From assembly GCF_003938655.1 (NCBI RefSeq), contig NZ_RJJT01000001.1, forward strand, positions 186,001 through 250,000: DNA of 64,000 nt, written 5' to 3'. A model generated the notes under the pieces. That model was not told the DNA's origin and did no database searches. It was given only the letters and a program-made list of their open reading frames with translations. The translations under genes and the position numbers were made by a program. Positions 8,210-16,434 of the stretch are shown piece after piece. The stretch comes from Rhizobium pisi. Lineage in GTDB: Bacteria; Pseudomonadota; Alphaproteobacteria; Rhizobiales; Rhizobiaceae. Within the stretch, counting starts at the first letter, position 1. Each line of letters begins with the position of its first letter.

Positions 8210-8564
8210 GCGACTGCTCCGCCAGGGGATCGAAGAAGCCGGTGATCGCGCCGAGCCGGCCATCGGAAATCACCCCGAAGCTCGTGCCCGTTTGCAAGAC
8301 CCTCTCGTCTTCCCGGCGCAGCGCCCAGCGCGCCAGCGACCGTTCATTATGATGGAGAACGCTCAGTATCTTGAACCGGCCTCCCGGTACACTCTCCTGA
8401 AATCCGGCCATGTAGGCCGAGAGACCGGCTCGTCCCGCGATCGCTCCATGAGGATCGCAATAGGTCACATCGTCAGCGAGGCAAGCCAACATTTCCGGCT
8501 CGCGAGCGTCGGCATCCAGCGACCAGATGGCCGCATATCGATTCCATAAGGCCTCAGGTGTCAT
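8202..8564 (-). CDS. NTF2-like / SnoaL-like fold protein
   Basis: 120 aa starting at the ATG 8562-8564, which shares an ATGA with the stop of the upstream tetR gene, indicating translational coupling. The sequence follows a nuclear-transport-factor-2-like layout: N-terminal helix (LWNRYAAIWSLDADAREPEMLACLADDVTYCDPHG), then YMAGFQESVPGG and alternating strands. Members are ketosteroid-isomerase-like enzymes or ligand-binding proteins, often acting on small hydrophobic molecules; the ligand is unknown here. The second overlap with the tfoX gene makes this a strictly stacked three-gene unit. Confidence 0.75.
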   Translation of the reverse strand: MTPEALWNRYAAIWSLDADAREPEMLACLADDVTYCDPHGAIAGRAGLSAYMAGFQESVPGGRFKILSVLHHNERSLARWALRREDERVLQTGTSFGVISDGRLGAITGFFDPLAEQSHE

Positions 8565-9142
8565 AGTAGAGTCTCCAGTTGATTGAATTCGTCTTGTATC
8601 GCCTGCCGCAGGCCGGTCTTGTCTTCGCCGCCGCGAATGAGCACGAGGAGGCCCTGATAGAGGGCAAGAAGACGGATGGCTGTCCACGTCGCCTTGGCTC
8701 CATCGGCGTCCCGAGCAAAGGCCGACGCCTCGGTGAGCCTCGAGCGGAATGTGGTGCGAAGGAGGCTGAGCGCTGCCTCGACACGGGGATGTGGTTCGAC
8801 ATCACCTCCGAATTCCACCGCCGTGTTGGTGATCAGACAGCCGAGCGAGCCATTATCGGGCTCGTGCAGGAGTGAGAGGAAGAGTTCGCGCAAGCCTTGA
8901 AGCCCGCTCCCTGGCGGCGCATACCGCTTGATCCGCCCTTCCAGGACGATCCGGTGGTAATGTCCGAACGCTGCGTCGAAGAGGCCGGCCTTGTCGCCGA
9001 AGGAGTGATAGATGCTTCCGCCTTTGAGGCCCGTCGCCTCCTCGAGATCTCGGATGGACGCACCTTGATAGCCCTGCTTGCGAAAGATGTGCATCGCCCC
9101 CGTCAGCACCGCCTCCTCGTCGAATTCCCGCGTCCGGCCCAT
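8561..9142 (-). CDS. TetR-family regulator, first gene of a three-gene operon
   Basis: 193 aa. TetR helix-turn-helix at about residues 8-55 (GAMHIFRKQGYQGASIRDL, then GLKGGSIYHSFGDKAGLF), closest in style to the AcrR/NemR-like group with the SIYHSFGDK recognition helix; CLITNTAVE in the ligand domain is also typical of that group. Only ten bases separate its start from a perfect 11-bp inverted repeat at 9153-9190, a candidate autoregulatory operator. It is first in an operon with the NTF2-like and TfoX genes, so those are its most likely targets. Confidence 0.85.
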   Translation of the reverse strand: MGRTREFDEEAVLTGAMHIFRKQGYQGASIRDLEEATGLKGGSIYHSFGDKAGLFDAAFGHYHRIVLEGRIKRYAPPGSGLQGLRELFLSLLHEPDNGSLGCLITNTAVEFGGDVEPHPRVEAALSLLRTTFRSRLTEASAFARDADGAKATWTAIRLLALYQGLLVLIRGGEDKTGLRQAIQDEFNQLETLL

Positions 9143-9152
9143 AGTCGCTCCG

Positions 9153-9190
9153 ATTCTTTATCAATTGTTCTAGAATGAATGATAAAGAAT
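9153..9190. promoter_or_regulatory. Candidate TetR operator (11-bp inverted repeat)
   Basis: Perfect arms ATTCTTTATCA (9153-9163) and TGATAAAGAAT (9180-9190), separated by 16 bases, immediately upstream of the tetR start on the minus strand. Confidence 0.6.
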
Positions 9191-9373
9191 AAAGATGCAA
9201 TCGCCTCCCATGACTTTTCGGAAATTCTCGCCTGGTCGACCTCGGTCGTGCCAGGCGATAGCGCGGGACTGGAATGTGGCCAGGAGCGGCTCAGGACTTC
9301 GTACGAAGTTTCAACTGAGAAGAGATACCTCGACGCTCGAGGTGACGAAGACCTTCCCGTAACTGATTTCGCC

Positions 9374-9420
9374 GGCTTCGCCCTGACGGATGTCTGAGGC
9401 CGTCGGCCGGCGAGGTCTGA
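9374..9420 (+). repeat. Right copy of the direct repeat: decayed racemase gene end
   Basis: Reads GFALTDV and then an in-frame stop, where the intact gene at 7741-7788 continues with WGPSAGEI. It sits outside any gene, between the tetR operon and the RbsD gene, so it is best seen as a vestige of the racemase 3' end. Confidence 0.7.
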
Positions 9421-9423
9421 GCG

Positions 9424-9891
9424 TCAATAGACGAAGGGATCAACCTCGGTGTGGGCGTTCTCCTTCGGATAGATCACGCCCTTGCGCAGGATGATATTGG
9501 CGTAGAGTCGGGGCTCGCTGGTCTGGATCAGTGCGTGGGCGGCCTTGACCCGGCCGTAGAAATCCTGGCCGACGAGCGGCACCACCTGCCGGTGCGGTTC
9601 GTGCTTCGCGCAGCAGGCGATCATCTCCTCGTGCACGGGGTCGAGCCTGTCGCGCTCTGCCTTGACGGTCGAGCGGAAGATTGCCTCGGGGACGAAATCG
9701 TCGATCGGCAGCACGCTGAGGACGGCGTTCAGAACCGGGATGAGGTGGTGGCCGTCGAGCCGGATCAGGCGGCGTGCATGTTCGACACCTGGATAATTGC
9801 CGTCGACGATGGCGATCTCGTCGCCGTGACCCATGGCGCGAAGCGTAAAAAGCAGCTCCGGGCTTAAGAGCGGATCAAGTTCCTTCAGCAT
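9424..9891 (-). CDS. RbsD/FucU family sugar mutarotase
   Basis: 155 aa from the ATG at 9889-9891 (MLKELDPLLSPELLFTLRAMGHGDEIAIVDGNYP). The conserved GHGD with its histidine near residue 20 and the ANIILRKGVIYP tail are the RbsD/FucU hallmarks. These cytoplasmic decameric enzymes interconvert ring anomers or forms of ribose or fucose for kinases and dehydrogenases. The start lies within the last codons of the ROK regulator gene (17-base overlap), so the two are co-expressed. The neighbouring frc transporter suggests it serves sugars entering through that system. A paralogue lies at 40802. Confidence 0.85.
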   Translation of the reverse strand: MLKELDPLLSPELLFTLRAMGHGDEIAIVDGNYPGVEHARRLIRLDGHHLIPVLNAVLSVLPIDDFVPEAIFRSTVKAERDRLDPVHEEMIACCAKHEPHRQVVPLVGQDFYGRVKAAHALIQTSEPRLYANIILRKGVIYPKENAHTEVDPFVY

Positions 9892-11122
9892 GGTCAATCT
9901 CCTTGAAGAGTACGTTTTGGTCGGTGAGATAGCGCGCGAAAATCGGCAGGCTGGCGCCGCCGATGGCGCGCGCTTGGGCGCCGACCGCGCCCTCGATGAT
10001 ATCAGGCATGACGACGCCCTGCAGGTCGAGCTTGGCGGCTTCATTGATCGTCGCCTGCACGATGCGGCTGCGCACCCAGTTGGGAAAGCCGCCGTCGATC
10101 ACCGCTGCGCTGAAATCGACGATCGAGGCGGCTGCCACGATCGCCTGCGCCAGCGCCTTGGCGGTATCCTGGATCCACGTTTCCATGGGCTCGCCGAAAT
10201 CCACCCAGTCGTCGGCCGAATACCAGAGCGGCTCCGGATCGATGCCGCGCTCGCGCAGCATGTTTTCAAGCACGAAGATCGAGGCGATTTCGAGCAACTG
10301 CTTCGTTTCGCCGTTCTTGCCGCGCACGGGCAGCGGTCCGATCGCGCCCGCCGTGCCGGTGCGGCCGGAAAAGATTGCTGAATTCAGCACGATGCCGCCG
10401 CCGATGAAGGAGCCGATGAAGAAATAGACGAAGTCCGGGTAGGACGGCCCGACGCCGAAGACGAGTTCGGCGCCGCAGGCGCTGGTCGCATCGTTCTGCA
10501 GGAAGACCGGATGGGAGACGCGCGTGGCGACATCCGCCTGCAGATCGACGTCCCGCCAGACCTCCATGGCGCCGGGCGGCGCGCCCACCTCGTCTGCCCA
10601 GTTCCAGAGTTCGAAAGGTGCGGCGATACCGAGGCCGGCGATGCGGCCTCGCTGCTTTTCATCGAGCCGGTCCTCGATCTCCCGGATGCCCGAGGTGACG
10701 AAGGCCAGGATTTCGTTCGGCAGCGGATAGGCATAGGTCCGATGCAGCTGCATGCGGATGCGGCCGACGAAATCCATCAGCACCAGATCGGCGCTGCGCC
10801 GGCCCATCTTTAGGCCGAAGGAATAGACGGCGTCGGGATTGAGATGCATCGGGATCGACGGCTGGCCGACCCGGCCGCGCACCGGCGCGCCCCGAGAAAG
10901 CAGCCCTTCCTTTTCCAGGACCCGCATGATGACGGAGACGGTCTGCGCCGAAAGCCCGCTGCGGCGTGCGATATCGGCCTTCGACAGCGCGCCGTAAAGG
11001 CGCACCAGCGACAGCACGAGCCGTTCGTTATAGGCCCGCACCCTGACCTGGTTCGCACCTCCGGCCGGATTTAGAATTGGCGGCGGGCCCGGTGTGTTCT
11101 CCGGTCCATCCAAGGACGACAT
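9875..11122 (-). CDS. frcR: ROK-family transcriptional regulator of the fructose transport locus
   Basis: 415 aa. N-terminal winged helix at about residues 28-85 (ALSKADIARRSGLSAQTVSVIMRVLEKEGLL), then a ROK sugar-kinase-like domain. The usual zinc motif of ROK proteins (CxCGxxGC) is not visible; the domain has DATSACGAELVFGVG instead, so it probably is a sensor without kinase function. Divergently transcribed from frcB, the arrangement described for frcR in Sinorhizobium meliloti. Expected to repress frcBCAK in the absence of sugar. Its 3' end overlaps the RbsD-type gene. The symbol is based on this gene order. Confidence 0.8.
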   Translation of the reverse strand: MSSLDGPENTPGPPPILNPAGGANQVRVRAYNERLVLSLVRLYGALSKADIARRSGLSAQTVSVIMRVLEKEGLLSRGAPVRGRVGQPSIPMHLNPDAVYSFGLKMGRRSADLVLMDFVGRIRMQLHRTYAYPLPNEILAFVTSGIREIEDRLDEKQRGRIAGLGIAAPFELWNWADEVGAPPGAMEVWRDVDLQADVATRVSHPVFLQNDATSACGAELVFGVGPSYPDFVYFFIGSFIGGGIVLNSAIFSGRTGTAGAIGPLPVRGKNGETKQLLEIASIFVLENMLRERGIDPEPLWYSADDWVDFGEPMETWIQDTAKALAQAIVAAASIVDFSAAVIDGGFPNWVRSRIVQATINEAAKLDLQGVVMPDIIEGAVGAQARAIGGASLPIFARYLTDQNVLFKEIDHAEGT

Positions 11123-11205
11123 GGCCGCTCCTCCCGATCGTTGGCCTATGCCTGATTTTCGCCGAGCATGCCATATGGAATTAATAATTCAATCGGATTT
11201 ATTTA

Positions 11206-11234
11206 TTGACAAGCCGATTTCTTTTCGCTCTTAA
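11206..11234 (+). promoter_or_regulatory. Candidate frcB promoter
   Basis: TTGACA at 11206-11211, a 17-base spacer, then TCTTAA at 11229-11234, about 115 bases before frcB. An AT-rich stretch directly upstream (around 11175-11205) would suit ROK regulator binding. Confidence 0.5.
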
Positions 11235-11350
11235 TTGCCATCGTCAAGGGCACGGGACGGCTTGTGGGGGCCTTGGGCACTCCACAGCGAAGTGTCATTT
11301 TAGCAGTTCCGGACCGCAGGGGCGGTGCCGGCAAACTCTGGGAGGAGTCC

Positions 11351-12370
11351 ATGAAGAAATCAGTTCTCGCTTTCGGCGCGCTCGCGCTCGGTGTCGCTTT
11401 TTCCGCTCCGGCGATGGCGGCTGACGTTTCCGCCTGCCTCATCACCAAGACCGACACCAACCCTTTCTTCGTCAAGATGAAGGAAGGTGCGACGGCCAAG
11501 GCCAAGGAACTCGGCGTTTCGCTGAAGTCCTATGCTGGCAAGGTCGATGGTGACAGCGAAAGCCAGGTTGCGGCGATCGAAAGCTGCATTGCCGACGGCG
11601 CAAAGGGCATCCTGCTCACAGCTTCCGACACCAAGGGCATCGTCTCTTCGGTCAAGAAGGCACGTGATGCCGGTGTGCTGGTCATCGCTCTCGACACGCC
11701 GCTCGAGCCGGCAGATGCCGCCGACGCCACCTTCGCCACCGACAACCTGCTCGCCGGCAAGCTGATCGGCCAGTGGGCCAAGGAAACGCTCGGCGACAAG
11801 GCCAAGGACGCCAAGGTCGGCTTCCTCGACCTGACGCCGTCGCAGCCGACGGTCGACGTTCTGCGCGACCAGGGCTTCATGATCGGCTTCGGCATCGACC
11901 CGAAGAACCCGAACAAGATCGGCGACGAAGACGACAAGCGCATCGTCGGCCATGACGTGACCAACGGCAACGAGGAAGGGGGCCGCAAGGCCATGGAAAA
12001 CCTTCTGCAGAAGGATCCGAGCATCAACGTCATCCACACGATCAACGAGCCGGCCGCCGTCGGCGCCTATCAGGCGCTGAAGGCCGTCGGCATGGAAAAG
12101 AACGTGCTGATCGTCTCGGTCGACGGCGGTTGCCCGGGCGTCAAGTCGGTCAAGGAAGGCGTCATCGGCGCCACCTCGCAGCAGTATCCGCTGCTGATGG
12201 CGTCGCTCGGTATCGAGGCGATCAAGAAGTTCGCCGATAGCGGCGAAAAGCCGAAGCCGACTGAAGGCAAGTCCTTCTTCGACACCGGTGTCTCGCTCGT
12301 CACCGACAAGCCGGTCTCCGGCCTCAAGTCGATCGATACCAAGGAAGGCACTGCCAAGTGCTGGGGCTGA
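11351..12370 (+). CDS. frcB: Fructose-type ABC transporter, periplasmic binding protein
   Basis: 339 aa from the ATG at 11351, with GGAGGAG at 11341-11347; a longer in-frame start at 11264 lacks a signal peptide. Residues 1-24 are a Sec signal (cleavage after AMA). The mature protein is a type I sugar-binding protein: [19 protein letters not shown], then [19 protein letters not shown] and a C-terminal CW(G). FrcB of S. meliloti binds fructose, mannose and ribose. It heads the frcBCAK operon; a hairpin after the stop probably keeps its mRNA in excess over the membrane components. Confidence 0.85.
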   Translation: MKKSVLAFGALALGVAFSAPAMAADVSACLITKTDTNPFFVKMKEGATAKAKELGVSLKSYAGKVDGDSESQVAAIESCIADGAKGILLTASDTKGIVSSVKKARDAGVLVIALDTPLEPADAADATFATDNLLAGKLIGQWAKETLGDKAKDAKVGFLDLTPSQPTVDVLRDQGFMIGFGIDPKNPNKIGDEDDKRIVGHDVTNGNEEGGRKAMENLLQKDPSINVIHTINEPAAVGAYQALKAVGMEKNVLIVSVDGGCPGVKSVKEGVIGATSQQYPLLMASLGIEAIKKFADSGEKPKPTEGKSFFDTGVSLVTDKPVSGLKSIDTKEGTAKCWG

Positions 12371-12391
12371 GCCCAATCTTTTGAAAGAGAG

Positions 12392-12421
12392 AACGGCCGG
12401 GGCTTGATCCCCGGCCGTTTT
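12392..12421 (+). terminator. Intercistronic hairpin/attenuator between frcB and frcC
   Basis: Perfect 11-bp GC-rich stem (AACGGCCGGGG / CCCCGGCCGTT), loop CTTGAT, then four T. It probably causes partial termination or protects the frcB message 3' end. Confidence 0.7.
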
Positions 12422-12522
12422 GGACGGACGATGTGTCGTCGCCCCACCGGCTAAGCAACGAACGGATCAACAAGGGTGACGGCCTCCGCGCGAGTTCGGC
12501 GCGCGGATGCGGAGGAGGAACA

Positions 12523-13587
12523 ATGACCGGAGCACAGGAATTCGAACGCGTCCTCGACGGCAGCGACAAGAATGTCGCGTCCTTCGAGCACCAGAAAGTC
12601 TCGCTGATAAAGCGGATTCAGCATTTTCTGCACTCGACGCCGGCCGCCGTGCCGCTGATCGTGCTGCTGCTGGCGATCATCATCTTCGGGATCGCGCTTC
12701 CCGGGCGCTTCTTCTCTTCATACACGCTGACGCTGATCCTGCAGCAGATCGCTGTCGTCGGTATTCTAGGCGCTGCCCAGACACTGGTCATCCTGACCGC
12801 CGGCATCGATCTTTCGATCGGCGTCATCATGGTGATCTCGGCCGTCATCATGGGCAATGTCGCCATCACCTACGGCATACCGACGCCGATCGCAGTGGTC
12901 GCCGGGCTTGTCGTCGGTGGCCTTTGCGGATTGCTGAACGGCGCCCTCGTCGCCTTCATGAAGCTGCCGCCCTTCATCGTCACGCTCGGCACCTGGAATA
13001 TCGTCATGGCGACGAATTTCATTTATTCCGCCAACGAGACGATCCGCGACACCGACGTCGACGAACAGGCGCCGCTGCTGCATCTTTTCGCCGCGAACTT
13101 CAAGCTCGGCAGCGCCGTTCTGACGCTCGGCGTGGTTGCCATGGTGTTGCTCGTCCTCTTGCTCTGGTACGTCCTCAATCACACGGCCTGGGGTCGGCAT
13201 GTCTATGCGGTCGGCGACGATCCGGAGGCGGCCAAGCTCTCCGGTATTCAGACCAAGAAGGTGCTGCTGACCGTCTACACCATATCGGGAGTGATCGCTG
13301 CCTTCGCCGCCTGGGTCTCCATCGGCCGCAACGGCTCGATCTCGCCGTCCTCTGCGGTCACCGATTATAACCTCCAGGCGATCACTGCGACCGTGATCGG
13401 CGGCATCTCGCTCTTCGGCGGCCGCGGCTCGATTCTCGGCACCCTCTTCGGCGCGATGATCGTCGGCGTTGTGTCGATGGGCCTCAACATGCTTGGCGCC
13501 GACCCGCAATGGAAAGTCCTTTTGACGGGCGTGCTGATCATCGCCGCCGTCGGCATCGACCAGTGGATCAGAAAGGTTTCGGTGTAA
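12523..13587 (+). CDS. frcC: Fructose-type ABC transporter, permease
   Basis: 354 aa from ATG 12523 with GGAGGAGGAA directly upstream. RbsC-type integral membrane protein with about ten hydrophobic helices; the family signatures AAQTLVILTAGIDLSIGVI and GRHVYAVGDDPEAAKLSGI are clear, plus GGISLFGGRGSILGTLFGA near the C-terminus. The N-terminal 40 residues are hydrophilic and cytoplasmic. Works with FrcB and FrcA; two copies would form the channel. Two bases separate its stop from the frcA start. Confidence 0.85.
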   Translation: MTGAQEFERVLDGSDKNVASFEHQKVSLIKRIQHFLHSTPAAVPLIVLLLAIIIFGIALPGRFFSSYTLTLILQQIAVVGILGAAQTLVILTAGIDLSIGVIMVISAVIMGNVAITYGIPTPIAVVAGLVVGGLCGLLNGALVAFMKLPPFIVTLGTWNIVMATNFIYSANETIRDTDVDEQAPLLHLFAANFKLGSAVLTLGVVAMVLLVLLLWYVLNHTAWGRHVYAVGDDPEAAKLSGIQTKKVLLTVYTISGVIAAFAAWVSIGRNGSISPSSAVTDYNLQAITATVIGGISLFGGRGSILGTLFGAMIVGVVSMGLNMLGADPQWKVLLTGVLIIAAVGIDQWIRKVSV

Positions 13588-13589
13588 CC

Positions 13590-14372
13590 ATGGCTCGCGA
13601 ACCCCTTCTCACCGCCCGCGGTCTCGTTAAGCGGTATGGCCGCGTGACCGCGCTCGATAATGCCGATTTCGACCTCTATCCGGGTGAAATCCTCGCCGTC
13701 ATCGGCGATAACGGCGCCGGCAAGTCCTCGCTCATCAAGGCGATCTCCGGCGCTGTCACTCCTGATGAAGGGGTGATCACGCTGGAGGGCCGGCAGGTAC
13801 AGTTCAGGTCGCCGATGGAGGCCCGCGAGGCCGGCATCGAAACGGTTTACCAGAACCTCGCCCTTTCGCCGGCGCTGTCGATTGCCGACAACATGTTCCT
13901 CGGCCGCGAGATCCGCAAACCCGGTCCCTTGGGTTCGTTGTTCCGCATGCTCGATCGGCCGGCTATGGAAAAGCTGGCGCGCGACAAGCTTTCCGAACTC
14001 GGCCTGATGACCATCCAGAACATCAACCAGGCCGTGGAGACGCTCTCCGGCGGTCAGCGCCAGGGTGTTGCGGTGGCTCGCGCCGCCGCCTTCGGGTCGA
14101 AGGTCATCATCATGGACGAACCGACGGCGGCGCTCGGCGTCAAGGAAAGCCGCCGCGTGCTGGAACTGATCCTCGACGTGCGCGCCCGCGGCCTGCCGAT
14201 CGTGCTGATCTCCCACAACATGCCGCATGTCTTCGAGGTGGCCGACCGGATCCATATTCACCGTCTCGGCCGGCGGCTGACGGTGATCGATCCGAAGGAA
14301 TACACCATGTCCGACGCGGTCGCCTTCATGACCGGCGCCAAGGCGGTGCCGACGGAGCCCGTCGCTGCATGA
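13590..14372 (+). CDS. frcA: Fructose-type ABC transporter, ATP-binding protein
   Basis: 260 aa from ATG 13590; an in-frame start at 13509 lies inside frcC. Single ABC domain: Walker A GDNGAGKSS, signature LSGGQRQ, Walker B VIIMDEPTAAL, switch His in LISHN. Most ribose-type importers use a double-length ATPase, but FrcA-like subunits are single, as here. Energises sugar import through FrcC. Its stop overlaps the frcK start by an ATGA. Confidence 0.85.
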   Translation: MAREPLLTARGLVKRYGRVTALDNADFDLYPGEILAVIGDNGAGKSSLIKAISGAVTPDEGVITLEGRQVQFRSPMEAREAGIETVYQNLALSPALSIADNMFLGREIRKPGPLGSLFRMLDRPAMEKLARDKLSELGLMTIQNINQAVETLSGGQRQGVAVARAAAFGSKVIIMDEPTAALGVKESRRVLELILDVRARGLPIVLISHNMPHVFEVADRIHIHRLGRRLTVIDPKEYTMSDAVAFMTGAKAVPTEPVAA

Positions 14373-15001
14373 GCGCACGCATCGACGAAATCGCCGGCGA
14401 GGTGCTTGACCGCGCCGGCGGTGCCAGGCGTTTCCTGATTGCCATCGCCGGGCCGCCGGGTTCCGGCAAATCGACCATGGCCGATAATCTGGCAACGGCG
14501 CTGAAGGCGAAGGGCGAGACTGCCGCCGTGCTGCCTATGGACGGCTTCCACATGGACAACGCCATCCTGATCGAACGCGGTCTGCTTGCCCGCAAGGGTA
14601 TTCCCGAGACCTTCGACGTCCGCGGCTTCCTCGATATCGTCCGCGCCGTCCGTCCCGCCGACCAGGAAGTCCTCGTTCCGGTCTTCGACCGGTCGCGCGA
14701 ACTCGCGATCGCCTCGGCCCGGCCGATCGATCCCAGGGATCGTTTCATCATCATCGAGGGTAACTATCTGCTCTTCACCCAGGGCAAATGGGCGGAACTC
14801 GACGGCATTTTCGATTACACGATCATGCTTGCCCCGCCGTTGGAGGTGCTGGAAGAGCGTCTCTGGGATCGCTGGCGCGGCTATAAGCTCAGCGAGGAAG
14901 AGGCGAGCGCCAAGGTCTACGGCAACGATCTGCCGAATGGCCGTTTGATCCTCGAAAATCGCCGCCCGGCCGATATGACGCTGGAGATCGCGCTGGCGTG
15001 A
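14369..15001 (+). CDS. frcK: P-loop kinase of the frc operon (uridine-kinase/PanK-like)
   Basis: 210 aa. Walker A AGPPGSGKSTM at about residues 29-39, a DGFHMDNAIL segment and FIIIEGNYLLF (Walker B region), as in the uridine kinase / phosphoribulokinase superfamily. In S. meliloti the equivalent gene is named frcK and assumed to be a sugar kinase, although the fold points to nucleoside or similar kinases. It is translationally coupled to frcA (ATGA overlap) and last in the operon. The substrate is unproven; fructose or another imported sugar is an inference from context. Confidence 0.75.
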   Translation: MSARIDEIAGEVLDRAGGARRFLIAIAGPPGSGKSTMADNLATALKAKGETAAVLPMDGFHMDNAILIERGLLARKGIPETFDVRGFLDIVRAVRPADQEVLVPVFDRSRELAIASARPIDPRDRFIIIEGNYLLFTQGKWAELDGIFDYTIMLAPPLEVLEERLWDRWRGYKLSEEEASAKVYGNDLPNGRLILENRRPADMTLEIALA

Positions 15002-15036
15002 TGCCGCGGCGATAGTTTTCACACACAGAGATAATG

Positions 15037-15093
15037 AATGTCGCCCAAAAGTGTGCAGCGGTTTTGGGATGACGACATGCGTCAAACAAAGAC
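15037..15093. repeat. Rhizobium intergenic palindrome, family A (copy 1)
   Basis: Inverted arms ATGTCG-CCCAAAA and TTTTGGG-N2-GACGACAT around the shared core GTGTGCAGCGG, ending in the shared tail AAACAAAGA. Related copies lie at 18341, 42317 and 46293. Confidence 0.6.
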
Positions 15094-15137
15094 CTAAAGC
15101 GCGTCGCATGAATCAATTTCAATGCGGTGCGCTTTAG
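15094..15137. repeat. Long palindrome upstream of pyrC
   Basis: Arms CTAAAGCGC and GCGCTTTAG continue inward as CGCAT/ATGCG. It directly follows the family A repeat and together they form a two-palindrome mosaic of the RIME type. Confidence 0.55.
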
Positions 15138-15177
15138 TGCTATCGAGGCCGCAGACGCATCGCTTCGGAGGCCTGCC

Positions 15178-16218
15178 ATGCAATCGATCACCATCCGCCG
15201 TCCCGACGACTGGCACCTGCATCTGCGCGACGGCGCCATGCTGGAAGGCGTGATCGCCGATACGAGCCGCACCTTCGCCCGCGCCATCATCATGCCCAAT
15301 CTCGTGCCGCCCGTCGTCACGTCAGCCGACGCGACGGCCTATCGCGACCGCATCCTAAAGGCTTTGCCGAACGGTCATCGCTTCCAGCCGCTGATGACGC
15401 TTTATCTCACCGAGCATACGAGCCCCGACGATGTGGAGGAGGGCGCAAGGAGCGGCCTCATCACCGCCGTCAAGCTTTATCCCGCCGGCGCCACGACCAA
15501 TTCGCATGGCGGAGTGCGCGACATGGAAAAGGCGATGCCGGTGCTGGAGCGCATGGCTGAGATCGGCCTGCCGCTCTGCGTCCACGGCGAGGTGACGACG
15601 CCTGAAGTCGATATCTTCGACCGCGAGGCCGTCTTCATCGAGACCGTGCTCGATCCGCTGCGGCAGCGCCTGCCCGAGCTGAAGGTGACGATGGAGCATG
15701 TGACGACATCGGATGGTATCGATTACATCAAGGCTGCCAAGGGCAATCTCGCCGGCTCCATCACCACCCATCATCTGATCATCAACCGCAACGCCATTCT
15801 CGTCGGCGGCATACGCCCGCATTATTACTGCCTGCCGGTCGCCAAGCGTGAGAGCCACCGGCTGGCCTTGCGCGCAGCCGCGACCAGCGGCGACGCTCGT
15901 TTCTTCCTCGGCACCGATTCCGCTCCGCACGTCGATCCGCTGAAGGAATGCGCCTGCGGCTGCGCCGGCATTTACACGTCGATCAATACGATGAGCTGCC
16001 TTGCTCATGTGTTTGAGCAAGAGGGTGCACTGGACAGGCTCGAAGCCTTCGCCTCGCTGAATGGACCGGCCTGGTATGGCCTGCCGCCGAACGAGGAACG
16101 CATCACGCTGACAAGGCAGGCCGAGCTGGTCGTCTTTCCCGCCAAGATAGAAACCGGGGCCGGGCCGGTGACGGTCTTCGATCCGATGTTTCCCTTGCAT
16201 TGGCGGGTGGTGGGATAG
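15178..16218 (+). CDS. pyrC: Dihydroorotase (class II, PyrC)
   Basis: 346 aa from ATG 15178, preceded by GGAGG at 15167-15171; an in-frame ATG at 15127 lies in the palindrome and has no ribosome site. Cyclises carbamoyl-aspartate to dihydroorotate in pyrimidine synthesis. Metal-binding residues are all present: HLHL, the lysine to be carboxylated in [11 protein letters not shown], His in CVHGEV and MEHVT, and Asp in GTDSAPH. PIRSF-type class II length matches E. coli PyrC. pyrE is 4 kb downstream on the same strand but not in one operon. Confidence 0.95.
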   Translation: MQSITIRRPDDWHLHLRDGAMLEGVIADTSRTFARAIIMPNLVPPVVTSADATAYRDRILKALPNGHRFQPLMTLYLTEHTSPDDVEEGARSGLITAVKLYPAGATTNSHGGVRDMEKAMPVLERMAEIGLPLCVHGEVTTPEVDIFDREAVFIETVLDPLRQRLPELKVTMEHVTTSDGIDYIKAAKGNLAGSITTHHLIINRNAILVGGIRPHYYCLPVAKRESHRLALRAAATSGDARFFLGTDSAPHVDPLKECACGCAGIYTSINTMSCLAHVFEQEGALDRLEAFASLNGPAWYGLPPNEERITLTRQAELVVFPAKIETGAGPVTVFDPMFPLHWRVVG

Positions 16219-16372
16219 GTATCACTTCAGCGTTTTCAATTTTAAATAGAATATTCATCTTAAGTCCCGGCGCGACGTTAAACGCGTAACATTTGCGTTG
16301 TGCGGTGCATCATTTTTTAACGGATGCATAAGACATTCCTTGTGCGGGCCCCATAAGCTGCCAGCATCCCGC

Positions 16373-16421
16373 GCGTCTTTTCAGACACGCACAGGACGCT
16401 GCAGCACTTTGAATTGCTGCG
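16373..16421. repeat. Rhizobium intergenic repeat, family B (copy 1)
   Basis: A GCGTCTT-type inverted arm pair (GCGTCTttTCAGACacGC) followed by GGACGCTGCAGCACTTTGAA. The same arrangement occurs at 33401-33453. It overlaps the region just before the diguanylate cyclase start. Confidence 0.6.
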
Positions 16422-16434
16422 GAGACTGAAAAGC

